Below, piece by piece: positions 7,773-16,364 of a stretch of DNA of 64,000 nt; position 1 is the first letter of the stretch; every line of letters begins with the position of its first letter. The stretch comes from Corynebacterium canis. GTDB taxonomy: Bacteria > Actinomycetota > Actinomycetes > Mycobacteriales > Mycobacteriaceae. Under the pieces are notes generated by a model that saw only the letters and a program-made list of their open reading frames with translations, was not told the origin of the DNA and ran no database searches. The stretch lies in NCBI RefSeq assembly GCF_030408595.1, contig NZ_CP047080.1, forward strand, positions 1,947,683 through 2,011,682, read 5' to 3'. The position numbers and the translations under genes are program-made.

Positions 7773-9125
7773 TTACCGCCCATTCGCGTGGTCGACGGCG
7801 CACTGCACAAAACGCTGCACCGCCTGCGGGGCCGAGGCCGGGTGGATATGCAAATAGGAGGCAAACACAGTGCCCGAAACAAAACCCTCGATGCGGGCCT
7901 TGCCATCCCAACCGCGCCACCCCCAGGCGGATTCCCACCCGGGAACGCTCTGGCTGGTCAACGCCGTGTGATGGAACTCATGTCCGGTGATGCGCTCGCC
8001 CGCGCGAAACAGCACGGAATCCGATACCGCCACCGCGTCCCGGTAGCCCAAGGACAGCCGCCTGCCCATCGCCGCATGGGTGCCAATCACACCCAGCATC
8101 GGGTGCGCATCCAAGCTATCGAGCAGCCACAATAAACCCGCGCATTCGCCGTACACCGGTTTGCCTTGCGCGATGTGCTCCCGCACCGCGGCTTGCAAAT
8201 CCGTGCGGGCCGAAAGCGCCTCCACATGCTCCTCGGGGAAGCCGCCGGGGATCAGCAGGGCGTCGCATTCCGGGAAGGGATCGTGCAAAGGATCGAAACG
8301 CAGCACCTGTGCGCCGCAGGCCCGCAGCAGCTCTTCGTGTTCCGCATACAAGAACGTAAACACCGGTCCGGCGGCGATGGCCACGCGCGCCGAACCCACC
8401 CAGGCGACCGCGCGCTGCGGGTCCCACGCCGGGCCTTGGTAGCTGCAATCCGCCAGCGCGATGATCGCATCTAAATCGCAATGCTCTGCCACGAGATCGG
8501 CCATACGTTCTACCGCCTCAACGGCCGCGCCACCGTGCTCCGCGGCAGTAACCAAACCAAGGTGCCGGGACGGAACCTCCACCTTTTCCATGCGCGGCAC
8601 GATCCCCACCACGGGGATCCCGGCCGCCTCCACGGCATCTTTGCACACCTGCGCGTGGCGCTCACTGCCCGCCTGGTTCAGGATCACCCCGGAAATCCGC
8701 ACGTCAGATCGGTTGGTGGCAAACCCACGGACCAGTGCGCCCACCGATTGGCTCATGCCGCGAACATCCACAATCAGAATCACCGGCATGCCTAGCGCTG
8801 CCGCCACGTCGGCGGTTGACCCGGCCCCGTCGTTGATGCGGCCGTCGAAAAGCCCCATGACGCCCTCCACGACGCCGATTTCCGCGCCCGAACAACCGTG
8901 CGCATACAGCGGGCCGATCGCCGCGGTGCCGCACATCACCGCATCCAGGTTACGGCCCTGCCTGCGCGCCGCCAGCGTGTGATAGCCGGGATCAATATAG
9001 TCCGGGCCGACCTTAAACGGCGCCACCCGCATCCGGCGAGCAAGCGCGGCGATCAGCCCAGTGGCGATGGTCGTCTTCCCCATGCCCGAACCCGTCGCGG
9101 CGATGCACACCCCGGGGGCTACCAC
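7773..9125 (-). CDS. cobB: Cobyrinate a,c-diamide synthase
   Basis: 450 residues. Glutamine- and ATP-dependent amidation of the a and c carboxylates of (hydrogeno)cobyrinate. N-terminal P-loop GSGMGKTT near residue 12, KVGPDYIDPGYH near 38, and a C-terminal class I glutamine amidotransferase domain with nucleophile Cys in YGECAGLLWLL (about 328) and SYLHIH (His about 426). The start is GTG 9125, overlapping the cobO stop by seven bases, with AGAAGGG upstream; an in-frame upstream extension inside cobO has non-coding composition and was rejected. Translation is probably coupled to cobO. Confidence 0.93.
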   Translation of the reverse strand: MVAPGVCIAATGSGMGKTTIATGLIAALARRMRVAPFKVGPDYIDPGYHTLAARRQGRNLDAVMCGTAAIGPLYAHGCSGAEIGVVEGVMGLFDGRINDGAGSTADVAAALGMPVILIVDVRGMSQSVGALVRGFATNRSDVRISGVILNQAGSERHAQVCKDAVEAAGIPVVGIVPRMEKVEVPSRHLGLVTAAEHGGAAVEAVERMADLVAEHCDLDAIIALADCSYQGPAWDPQRAVAWVGSARVAIAAGPVFTFLYAEHEELLRACGAQVLRFDPLHDPFPECDALLIPGGFPEEHVEALSARTDLQAAVREHIAQGKPVYGECAGLLWLLDSLDAHPMLGVIGTHAAMGRRLSLGYRDAVAVSDSVLFRAGERITGHEFHHTALTSQSVPGWESAWGWRGWDGKARIEGFVSGTVFASYLHIHPASAPQAVQRFVQCAVDHANGR

Positions 9126-9739
9126 TCGATGCCCTTCTGGCCTTTGCGCCCAACGTCCATGGGGTGCTTGATCTTGGTCATTTCCGTGACAAGGTCGGCG
9201 ACCTCGATAAGCTTCGGGTCGGCGTCCCGGCCAGTGATCACCACGTGCTGGCGGCCCGGGCGGGTGCGCAGGCTTTCGACCACATCGTCGATATCCACCC
9301 AGCCCCACTTTATGGGGTATGTGAACTCGTCCAGCACATAGAAATCGTGTTCCTCAGCCAGCAGGCGGCGCTTCACCTCCGCCCAGCCGTCGGCAGCGTC
9401 GCGGGCGTGGTCTTCGTCGCTGCCCTGCTTTTTGGTCCAGGACCAGCCCTCCCCCATCTTGTGCCATTGCACCGGGCCGCCTTCGCCCGTTTGTTCGTGC
9501 AATTCGCCGAGGCGGCGGAATACGGATTCCTCCCCCACCTTCCACTTTGCGGACTTTACAAATTGGAACACACCAACGTTCATGCCCTGATTCCAGGCGC
9601 GCATGGCCATCCCAAACGCCGCCGTCGATTTCCCCTTTCCGGGGCCGGTGTGCACGGCGGTAATGGGCAGCAGGCGGCGTTGGCGAGTGGTAAGGCCATC
9701 GTCGGGAATATTGGCCGGATCGACTTTGCCCTGGGGCAT
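9119..9739 (-). CDS. cobO: Cob(I)yrinic acid a,c-diamide adenosyltransferase (CobO/CobA_CobO_BtuR type)
   Basis: 206 residues. Transfers the 5'-deoxyadenosyl group of ATP to cobalt(I) corrinoid. P-loop GPGKGKST at 32-39, FQFVKSAKWKVGEE near 59 and VLDEFTYPIKWGWVD near 135 are the family marks. ATG 9739 with GGAGTC upstream. First gene of the cobO-cobB pair, with a seven-base overlap; the order cobO-cobB-cobA matches Mycobacterium tuberculosis. The next upstream gene in this direction ends at 9804, only 64 bp away, so no room exists for a cobalamin riboswitch. Confidence 0.95.
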   Translation of the reverse strand: MPQGKVDPANIPDDGLTTRQRRLLPITAVHTGPGKGKSTAAFGMAMRAWNQGMNVGVFQFVKSAKWKVGEESVFRRLGELHEQTGEGGPVQWHKMGEGWSWTKKQGSDEDHARDAADGWAEVKRRLLAEEHDFYVLDEFTYPIKWGWVDIDDVVESLRTRPGRQHVVITGRDADPKLIEVADLVTEMTKIKHPMDVGRKGQKGIEW

Positions 9740-9803
9740 GCGGATGACTCCTTGGGTGAGAAATATGTTCGGCTTTCACTCTAAGTCATCCGCACACCAA
9801 CGC

Positions 9804-11540
9804 CTAAGATTCCGTGACCCTCCAAGCAGCCCCGGCGGCTTGCGCCTCCAAGAATTCCGCATAGGTGCCGCTGCGCTGACGCAACTCCTCGTGGGAACCG
9901 CGGTCCTCCACGCGCCCGTCGCTGCCCAGCACCACAATCTGATCCGCGCGGGTGACCGTGGAAAGCCGGTGCGCGATCATCACCACCGTCCTGCCCTGGG
10001 CCAGCTCGGCGATAGCGCGGGTGACGGCCGCTTCATTGGCACCATCCAGGGAAGATGTCACCTCATCAAGCAGCAAGATCGGGGCATCCTTGAGGAATGC
10101 ACGTGCGATTGCCACGCGTTGCCGCTCGCCGCCGGAAAGGTTACGCCCGCCCTCGCCGACCGTGGTGAGCAGGCCCTGCGGCAGCCGCTCCACCACCTCC
10201 GTGAGCCGCGCCTTGCGGATCGCTTGAGCAACCTCTTCATCGGTGGCGTCGGGCTTGCCCAGCCGCACGTTATCCTCAATCGTGGAGTCGAACAGGTATA
10301 CGTCTTGCATGACCATCGAGATTTGCTTCATAAGCTCCGCGCTTTGCATATCGCGCACATCCACGCCGCCGATAGTAACGCTGCCCGAATCCACATCCCA
10401 GAACCTGGCAATCAGCCGCAATAGCGTGGTTTTGCCACAGCCGGAAGGCCCGACCAGCGCCGTTACCGAACGCTCCGGAATGCGGATGTCGACGCCGCGT
10501 AATACCGGATTGCCGGGGGTGTAACCGAACTCCACCTCCCGCACGTCAATCGCACTGGATTGCGGTTGCTTGGCGGCGTCTTCCGCGACCTCCGGCAGGG
10601 TCTCCGCAAACAGCACCGCCTCGATCTTGCGCAGCGATTCCACATCGGCCGTAAACTCCGCCTTATACATGGGGATAAACGCCGCGGGCCGGTAAATCAC
10701 AGTCAGCAATAGCACGGTGGTAAAGAACGTCGGGGCGTCGATATCGCCCGCACGCCACAGCAAGGCGGCCACGATCAAACCGATAATGATGGTGATCATG
10801 GTGAGCAGGCCGAAGGCCGCCACGGGCTTGGATTTCACCTCCATCGTATGTTCGGTCGCATGCAGGTCCGCCTCGAGGGCGTCGTTCACACGATCGAGCC
10901 CCTTATCGCCGCTGGCCGCGCGCAGCACCGGCTGCAAGCGGGCAAATTCGATCACCCGATTGGCCAATGCCTCCGAGGAATCGCGCTCGCCACCGGCGGT
11001 GCGGGCGGTGCCCCGATCGACCTTTTGATCGAGCACCCACAGCAGCGGCATGGCCGCAAACAAAACCAGCGCGACCCGCCACTCGATGGCCAACATGCCC
11101 ACGCTCACCGCGACCGGAATGACCACGCATTGCACCAGGTTTGGCAAAACCACCGAGGCGATATGGGAAATATCGTCGCAGCAGCTCACGGCGGCATTAT
11201 TCACACGCGCGGGCGCCTTGGCATCAAACCAACCCAGCGGCAGATGAATCACCTTTTCGCCGATGCGGCGCTGCACCACGGACATGTCACGGCAGCACAC
11301 CACGAGCGATTGCCAGCCAATGGGGATCGCAATCAACGACACCACCGCGAGCACCAAAATCACCACAAACCAGGTGAACGCACCCGCAAAATCGCCCGCA
11401 AAAAGCGTCTGCAAAAGCGGATACACCAGCAATAATGCCAGCGATTCGATCAAGGACACCGCGAGGTACCAGGCCCCAAGCTTTGGTAGATCATTACGCG
11501 TACCCAGGATTTTGGTGTACAGCTGCAGGAATTGTTTCAT
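9804..11540 (-). CDS. ABC exporter half-transporter (membrane + ATPase), second of a pair
   Basis: 578 residues. Six-helix type IV exporter domain (about 1-310) then an ATPase: Walker A GPSGCGKTT near 366, signature LSGGERQR near 468 and Walker B ILLLDEVTSSLD near 488. ATG 11540 overlaps the upstream partner's stop as ATGA, so the two are translationally coupled and likely form a heterodimer. The layout and sequence style resemble YbtP/YbtQ, IrtA/IrtB and CdtQ/CdtP, which handle siderophores or related peptides; no siderophore-interacting FAD domain is fused. A DtxR-like box lies ahead of the operon and supports an iron link. The substrate is unknown. Confidence 0.88.
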   Translation of the reverse strand: MKQFLQLYTKILGTRNDLPKLGAWYLAVSLIESLALLLVYPLLQTLFAGDFAGAFTWFVVILVLAVVSLIAIPIGWQSLVVCCRDMSVVQRRIGEKVIHLPLGWFDAKAPARVNNAAVSCCDDISHIASVVLPNLVQCVVIPVAVSVGMLAIEWRVALVLFAAMPLLWVLDQKVDRGTARTAGGERDSSEALANRVIEFARLQPVLRAASGDKGLDRVNDALEADLHATEHTMEVKSKPVAAFGLLTMITIIIGLIVAALLWRAGDIDAPTFFTTVLLLTVIYRPAAFIPMYKAEFTADVESLRKIEAVLFAETLPEVAEDAAKQPQSSAIDVREVEFGYTPGNPVLRGVDIRIPERSVTALVGPSGCGKTTLLRLIARFWDVDSGSVTIGGVDVRDMQSAELMKQISMVMQDVYLFDSTIEDNVRLGKPDATDEEVAQAIRKARLTEVVERLPQGLLTTVGEGGRNLSGGERQRVAIARAFLKDAPILLLDEVTSSLDGANEAAVTRAIAELAQGRTVVMIAHRLSTVTRADQIVVLGSDGRVEDRGSHEELRQRSGTYAEFLEAQAAGAAWRVTES

Positions 11541-13312
11541 TGTTGGGCCTCCCAAAGCTCGTAATAGGTGCCGCGTTGCGCCAGCAATTCGTCGTGGGTT
11601 CCTTGCTCAACCACACGCCCGCCATCGAAAACCACGATGTTATCCACGCCCACGATCGAAGACAGCCTGTGGGCGATCACGATCACCGTGCGATCCGCCG
11701 CCAACTTGGACAGCGCCTTTTGAATCTCACGCTCTGAATGCGGGTCCGCATAGGCCGTGGCCTCATCCAACAACACGATCGGCGCATTGCGCAGCATGGC
11801 CCGCGCCAAGGTCATGCGTTGCTGCTCGCCACCGGAAAGCTGCACGCCTGCGGTGCCCACCGCGGCGTCGTAACCCCCGGGTAATTTCATGATGCGATCG
11901 TGGATTTGCGCGCCCTGAGCAGCGGCAATGACCTCCTCGCGGGTGGCATCCGGATGACCAAGGCTAATATTCGCCGCCACCGTATCCTGTATCAACGCCA
12001 CATCCTGATCGACGATGGCCAGCTGACCAAGCAATTGGTCCTCCGCGAGATCGCGGATATCCACCCCGCCGATGGTGATGGATCCGGAATCGACATCCAT
12101 AAACCGCGCGATCAGCCTGGTCAGCGTAGTCTTGCCCGAACCCGAAGGGCCGACGATCGCCGTAACGGAACCCGCCGGAAACGATACGGAAACATCCCGC
12201 AACACCGGATGGCTCGGCACATAGCTAAACGAAACATTGTTTACCTCCACGCCTAGGTCCCCCGGCGGCATCGACTTTGGGTTCGAAGCGGCCGGCAGCG
12301 GCTCCACCGCCATCAAGGCACGGATGCGCGTCATCGCCTCCAGGCCGGTGGTAACAAAGCGCACCAAGCCGACGGCGCTCAGCACCCCGGACGGCAGGCC
12401 CAAACCAACCATAAGGAACGGGATCAAAATCATCGGCGGCGCGTCAGTATAGGTGATAATCAGCCAGCCGATACCGAACACAGGAAGCAACATGCCCACC
12501 GGCCCGACAAACGCACTGATCACGTTTTGGCCGCGGCCCGTGCCGTCCATCCACCGCTTCGTGGTATCCGCGAGCTCCGTCAACGCGCTATCGAAATGCC
12601 GCATCAATTGATTCGTGCCGCCGAAATTTTTCACGGTGGCGATGCCCTCGGTCATTTCCACAAGCAAGTGCGATAACCGCGCCTGTGTGCCCATCCATTC
12701 CTCGGTGATGTGCTTATTGTCCTTGTCCATTGCAAGCACGCCGATAGCCACCACGAGCACCAAAAAGAGCAACAGCCCGAGGGTGTATAGCCAATCATAA
12801 AACAGCAGGTAAACAATGCTAATTACGGGCAAAGCCAGGGCCGTAACCAAATCCACGGGCGCGTGCGCAACAAGCGTATGCACGGCGGCGACATCGTCAC
12901 GGACAAGCTTTTTTACCGAACCGCTGCTGTTATTGTCGTACCAGCCCAACGGCACTTCCGAAAGTTTCTTTGCCACCTGTTTGCGCAATTCGCACCGGAA
13001 CTTTGCCTCCACGCGATGGCAATAACCCGTCGCCCACATAATGATCAAGTGGCCGATCACTAGCCCCAAACCGCCGACCACAACCCACCACAGCAGGTAA
13101 TCTCCATCGACGGTTCCCTCGGCAGCGTACTTCATGGCCACCTGTGCGATCGCCACACTTGGCGCGAAACGCAGCGCGGTGGCAAACACGGTAAGAATGA
13201 CAATGGCGATGATCTGCCCACGAATGGGCCGCATCAGCTGAAACAGATCCCGCATACCGCCCGTTTGTTGTTGCTTTTCGGTGTCGGTGCGATCCACCGC
13301 AACCTCGGCCAT
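11537..13312 (-). CDS. ABC exporter half-transporter (membrane + ATPase), first of a pair
   Basis: 591 residues. Membrane domain about 30-330, ATPase with Walker A GPSGSGKTT near 389, signature LSGGEQQR near 489 and Walker B IVLLDEATAYADPHSE near 508. The residue after the Walker B glutamate region (AYADP) differs from the partner, as in other heterodimers of this type. ATG 13312 follows GGGAGCGAGG; earlier in-frame codons lie in non-coding-like sequence. First gene of a two-gene operon. A DtxR-like box and a TATAGGGTT-type -10 region stand about 150 bp upstream. Best guess: siderophore-linked exporter/importer of the YbtP/IrtA kind, by similarity of layout only. Confidence 0.88.
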   Translation of the reverse strand: MAEVAVDRTDTEKQQQTGGMRDLFQLMRPIRGQIIAIVILTVFATALRFAPSVAIAQVAMKYAAEGTVDGDYLLWWVVVGGLGLVIGHLIIMWATGYCHRVEAKFRCELRKQVAKKLSEVPLGWYDNNSSGSVKKLVRDDVAAVHTLVAHAPVDLVTALALPVISIVYLLFYDWLYTLGLLLFLVLVVAIGVLAMDKDNKHITEEWMGTQARLSHLLVEMTEGIATVKNFGGTNQLMRHFDSALTELADTTKRWMDGTGRGQNVISAFVGPVGMLLPVFGIGWLIITYTDAPPMILIPFLMVGLGLPSGVLSAVGLVRFVTTGLEAMTRIRALMAVEPLPAASNPKSMPPGDLGVEVNNVSFSYVPSHPVLRDVSVSFPAGSVTAIVGPSGSGKTTLTRLIARFMDVDSGSITIGGVDIRDLAEDQLLGQLAIVDQDVALIQDTVAANISLGHPDATREEVIAAAQGAQIHDRIMKLPGGYDAAVGTAGVQLSGGEQQRMTLARAMLRNAPIVLLDEATAYADPHSEREIQKALSKLAADRTVIVIAHRLSSIVGVDNIVVFDGGRVVEQGTHDELLAQRGTYYELWEAQQ

Positions 13313-13468
13313 AGTCCTCGCTCCCTTCACAACAATCGATATCACTTTCGAGAACACCGCAGCGGCCCCACGAACGCGTCCGCCCCCGCAACCAGGGCGC
13401 GCCACGACCGAGCTTTTCGACAGCCGTTGGACCGCGATCCAGTGCGCAATGGTGAACCCTATTCAGTG

Positions 13469-13487
13469 TTAGCCATGCCTATGCTAC
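13469..13487. promoter_or_regulatory. Candidate DtxR box ahead of the ABC exporter operon
   Basis: TTAGCCATGCCTATGCTAC agrees with the DtxR consensus TTAGGTTAGCCTAACCTAA at 12 of 19 positions, keeping TTAG, GCCTA and CTA. On the minus strand it is followed by CACTGAATAGGGTTC, a possible -10 region. A very similar arrangement occurs at 50890-50921. Not proven. Confidence 0.4.
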
Positions 13488-13598
13488 TCTGGGTCTTCGT
13501 GAGTTCCTAGGATCCCGCCAGTTCCCCCAGCACTATTAGGGTGTAGGGGCACCCCCCAAATCCCCCTCCCGGACACCCCGTCTGGGCGGGAGCGAGTT

Positions 13599-14492
13599 TT
13601 AGAACTTGTCGATGATGAGCTTTTTCATCTGCATCATGTTCGTAAAGGCCCCGGGCTTTTCCAGCAGCTGGTGATATTGGGCTGGGGCGATCTGCCAGCT
13701 GACGCCGAATTCATCAATCAACCAGCCGCACTGCTCCGCCTCTGGGACCGCGGACAATTGCTCCCAGGCCGCATCGATTTCCTCTTGAGTCTCGCACAGC
13801 AACATCAGCGACATTCCGGGAGTAAACGTGAACTCCGTTTCCGCACCGGAATCCATTGCGGTAAACCATTGGCCGCACAGCTGGAAATCGGCGAATAGTA
13901 CCGACCCTTCTTCGGCGGGGCCTGTGGCCTCGGCCCACGGCACCAAGGTACCCATTTGGGAATCCGGAAACACGCGCAAATATGTTTCGATCGCCCGTTG
14001 TGCCTGGTTTTGGGCTGGCCCACCAAACAGGAAGCTAGGGATCACAAATGGGCGGGGTTCACCCTGCGGGTTCGTAAGCATCAATTGCCAGCTAACACCG
14101 TACGGGTCTTCCACCCACGCATACAGCGGACTGAACGCATATTCCCCTAGCGGCATCAGCTCCGTGGCCCCGGCCTGCATGAACGTTTTCCAGGCGTGCC
14201 GCAGCTGCTCCTCGGCAGCCGGCGAATTGGCGGGATCGAAATTCAACATCAGGTTCAGCGCCGGTGTGGGCCGATACGTATCACCGGCATTGATCAGCGC
14301 AAATTTAAACCCTGCGATATCCAGTTCGGTGACCACCGGTTCGCCCGCAAAGGATTCCTGGAATTCGGGGAGGCCGGTGGTCGGGTAATGCAGCGTATTG
14401 ATCACACTCGTGTTCGGCAACGCCGCGCAATATAGTTCGGCGGCGGCGGCATTCGTACGATTGCACCACGCATGGGGAACGATTCGTTGCAT
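13599..14492 (-). CDS. Two-domain VOC / PhnB-like protein
   Basis: 297 residues, two repeats of the vicinal-oxygen-chelate fold (about 1-140 and 145-297) of the PhnB/3-demethylubiquinone methyltransferase-like type (DUF related to glyoxalase). Each half has the FKFALINAGD / WFTAMDSG strand and the conserved DPYGVSWQLML / DEFGVSWQIAP end. No metal-binding set typical of true glyoxalase I is obvious. ATG 14492 follows GGAAAGGAAAG; a longer start 21 bases upstream would ignore that site. Lies 23 bp after chlD in the same direction and could be read with it. Function is unknown; family members often act in resistance or small-molecule turnover. Confidence 0.8.
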   Translation of the reverse strand: MQRIVPHAWCNRTNAAAAELYCAALPNTSVINTLHYPTTGLPEFQESFAGEPVVTELDIAGFKFALINAGDTYRPTPALNLMLNFDPANSPAAEEQLRHAWKTFMQAGATELMPLGEYAFSPLYAWVEDPYGVSWQLMLTNPQGEPRPFVIPSFLFGGPAQNQAQRAIETYLRVFPDSQMGTLVPWAEATGPAEEGSVLFADFQLCGQWFTAMDSGAETEFTFTPGMSLMLLCETQEEIDAAWEQLSAVPEAEQCGWLIDEFGVSWQIAPAQYHQLLEKPGAFTNMMQMKKLIIDKF

Positions 14493-14515
14493 TATCTTTC
14501 CTTTCCACGGCAACG

Positions 14516-15277
14516 CTAGATCGCGTTGATCACTCCGGCGACGGACTCCGCATTGATCTCGTCCAACTCAATGCAGATGCCTTCGAGCCTACGTGCGAGA
14601 TCCTTGGCAAGGCCAAGCTGGATGCGCCCGCCGCGCTCGCAATTGATCACCAAGCTGCCCGCCAACCTGCGGGAAGCGATGGCCGCCGCAGCCCGCGCCA
14701 CGCCTTCCATGCCGGAGGCGCCGGTGGCGCGACCGTCGGAAAGCACCACGAGGAGGGCACGTCGGCCGGCGTCTTTGCGGGCCTCGCGTTCGATGAGTTC
14801 GTGCGCCATGAGCAGGCCTTCGCCGAGTGGGGTGCGGCCCCCGATCGGGAGGTCATGAAAGCGACGCACCGCCACCTCAATCGAACCGGTGGGCGGTAAT
14901 ACCAACGTGGGTTCGGAGCCGCGCACGGTAATCACCGCCACCTTATCGCGGCGCTGGTACGCGTCCTGCAACATCGACAGCACCGCCCCCGTCACGGCGG
15001 CTAGGCGATCCCGCGCCGCCATCGAGCCGGAAGCATCGACCACAAAGACGATGAGGTTGGATTCCATGCCGCGGCGCAGCGAACCGCGCAAATCCTGCGG
15101 CCGGAAATCGATCATGCCACGGACAACGCTGGCGCCGCGATCCGCCGCGGCAAGCAACGTCCCGATCGGATGAATGCCACGCCCGCCTTGAATGGCTCGA
15201 ACGTCTGCACCATGGGTTGAATACGCTTTCGAGCGGCGACCGGGGCTGCCGTTGTCCCCGATCCCCTGCCTGCGCAA
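14516..15277 (-). CDS. chlD: Chelatase subunit D-like vWA protein
   Basis: 253 residues matching the C-terminal von Willebrand A half of BchD/ChlD. The MIDAS metal site DASGS is at 81-85, with the threonine of GGRTPLGEG near 137 and LSDGRATG near 170. The first 60 residues hold GRRSKAYSTHGADVRA, the conserved lead-in that in fused proteins such as M. tuberculosis Rv2850c follows the acidic linker. Here it sits in another frame than chlI, five bases downstream, and the only start near the expected N-terminus is TTG 15277 without a clear ribosome binding site. It may therefore be a genuine split subunit read by re-initiation, or the result of a frameshift. Partner of the AAA protein next to it. 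Confidence 0.8.
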   Translation of the reverse strand: MRRQGIGDNGSPGRRSKAYSTHGADVRAIQGGRGIHPIGTLLAAADRGASVVRGMIDFRPQDLRGSLRRGMESNLIVFVVDASGSMAARDRLAAVTGAVLSMLQDAYQRRDKVAVITVRGSEPTLVLPPTGSIEVAVRRFHDLPIGGRTPLGEGLLMAHELIEREARKDAGRRALLVVLSDGRATGASGMEGVARAAAAIASRRLAGSLVINCERGGRIQLGLAKDLARRLEGICIELDEINAESVAGVINAI

Positions 15278-15281
15278 GAGC

Positions 15282-16361
15282 CTAGGGGCGAAACTGAGCG
15301 CCAGTATCGGCGCTACCTACCTCTCCGTCCTGGGTCGGCTCATCCTCCGGCTCATCCTCGGGCTGCTCCTCGGGCTGCTCCGGCTCTGACGGCTGCTCCG
15401 GCTCGGGCTGATCGACGTCCTCCGGCTCCGGGTGCTCATCGCGCGCTTGTTCCATTGCCTCGTCGAGCCGCTCCTCATCCAAGCCGGGCTCGTCGAAAGG
15501 ATTGCGGCGGCGGCGATGCGGCAGCGCGAGCGTTGCGGCGACGCGGATATCCTCGTCATCCACCTCGGTGGAACCGCGCCACGCGGCATGGGCCATGGCG
15601 GTGCGGGCGATCACTAGGTCCGCGCGCATCCCGTCCACATCGAACGAGGCGCACAAATGAGCGATTCGCGCGAGGTTGGTCTCGCTCAAAACAACCTGCG
15701 GCAGCAGGTCCTTGGCCCGCCGGATGCTCGCCGCGATCTGGGCATCATCCGCGGCCCAGCGCTCAGCGAACCCGGCCGGGTCTGCCTCAAACGCCAGCCG
15801 CCGGCGCATGATTTCCGAGCGGACCTCAACATCGCGGGAAGCGGCCACATCCACGGCCAAACCGAAGCGGTCCAACAGCTGTGGGCGCAGCTCCCCCTCC
15901 TCCGGATTCATGGTGCCTACCAGCACAAATGAGGCGGGGCTGGTGTGGGAAATGCCGTCGCGCTCCACCGTGACGCGGCCGGTGGCGGCGGCGTCCAGCA
16001 GGGCGTCTACGAGGTGGTCCGCCAGCAGGTTCACCTCATCCACATAAAGCACCCCGCCGTCGGCCTGGGCCAATAAGCCGGGACGATACTCGGCGCGGCC
16101 GGTGGTAAACACGGTTTCCATATCGAGGGAACCGACCACGCGGTCTTCCGTGGCGCCGATGGGCAGATTCACCAGCGGGGCACCATCGAGCAAAGCTGCG
16201 AATGCGCGCACCGTTGTAGTCTTGGCGGTGCCTTTTTCTCCACGCACAACAACACCCCCGATCCTGGGAGCGATTGCGGTAAGGATCAGGGACAACCGAA
16301 GTTGATCCTGACCCACTACGGCGGTAAATGGATAGCCAGGCGCGGGGGCGTTGTGGGACAA
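15282..16361 (-). CDS. chlI: Chelatase subunit I-like AAA+ ATPase
   Basis: 359 residues. MoxR/BchI-type AAA+ motor that drives metal insertion into a tetrapyrrole. Walker [10 protein letters not shown] at 41-49, [12 protein letters not shown] near 103 (Walker B), [18 protein letters not shown] near 148 (sensor 1 and arginine finger region). After about residue 295 comes a long Pro/Glu-rich linker ([18 protein letters not shown] and on), as in fused I-D subunits, ending GAQFRP. ATG 16361 is three bases after the mqo stop. The large CobN/ChlH subunit is not in the window. Because it stands among cob genes, cobalt insertion is the likely task, by context. Confidence 0.88.
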   Translation of the reverse strand: MSHNAPAPGYPFTAVVGQDQLRLSLILTAIAPRIGGVVVRGEKGTAKTTTVRAFAALLDGAPLVNLPIGATEDRVVGSLDMETVFTTGRAEYRPGLLAQADGGVLYVDEVNLLADHLVDALLDAAATGRVTVERDGISHTSPASFVLVGTMNPEEGELRPQLLDRFGLAVDVAASRDVEVRSEIMRRRLAFEADPAGFAERWAADDAQIAASIRRAKDLLPQVVLSETNLARIAHLCASFDVDGMRADLVIARTAMAHAAWRGSTEVDDEDIRVAATLALPHRRRRNPFDEPGLDEERLDEAMEQARDEHPEPEDVDQPEPEQPSEPEQPEEQPEDEPEDEPTQDGEVGSADTGAQFRP

Positions 16362-16364
16362 GTG

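Noticed and set aside
9740..9803. Cobalamin riboswitch before cobO
   Set aside because: Only 64 bp separate cobO from the upstream gene, too short for the riboswitch, and no B12-box-like sequence is seen.
13530..13598. C-rich stretch reminiscent of a 6C RNA
   Set aside because: Runs of C are present, but the two C-loop hairpins of the 6C motif cannot be drawn convincingly.
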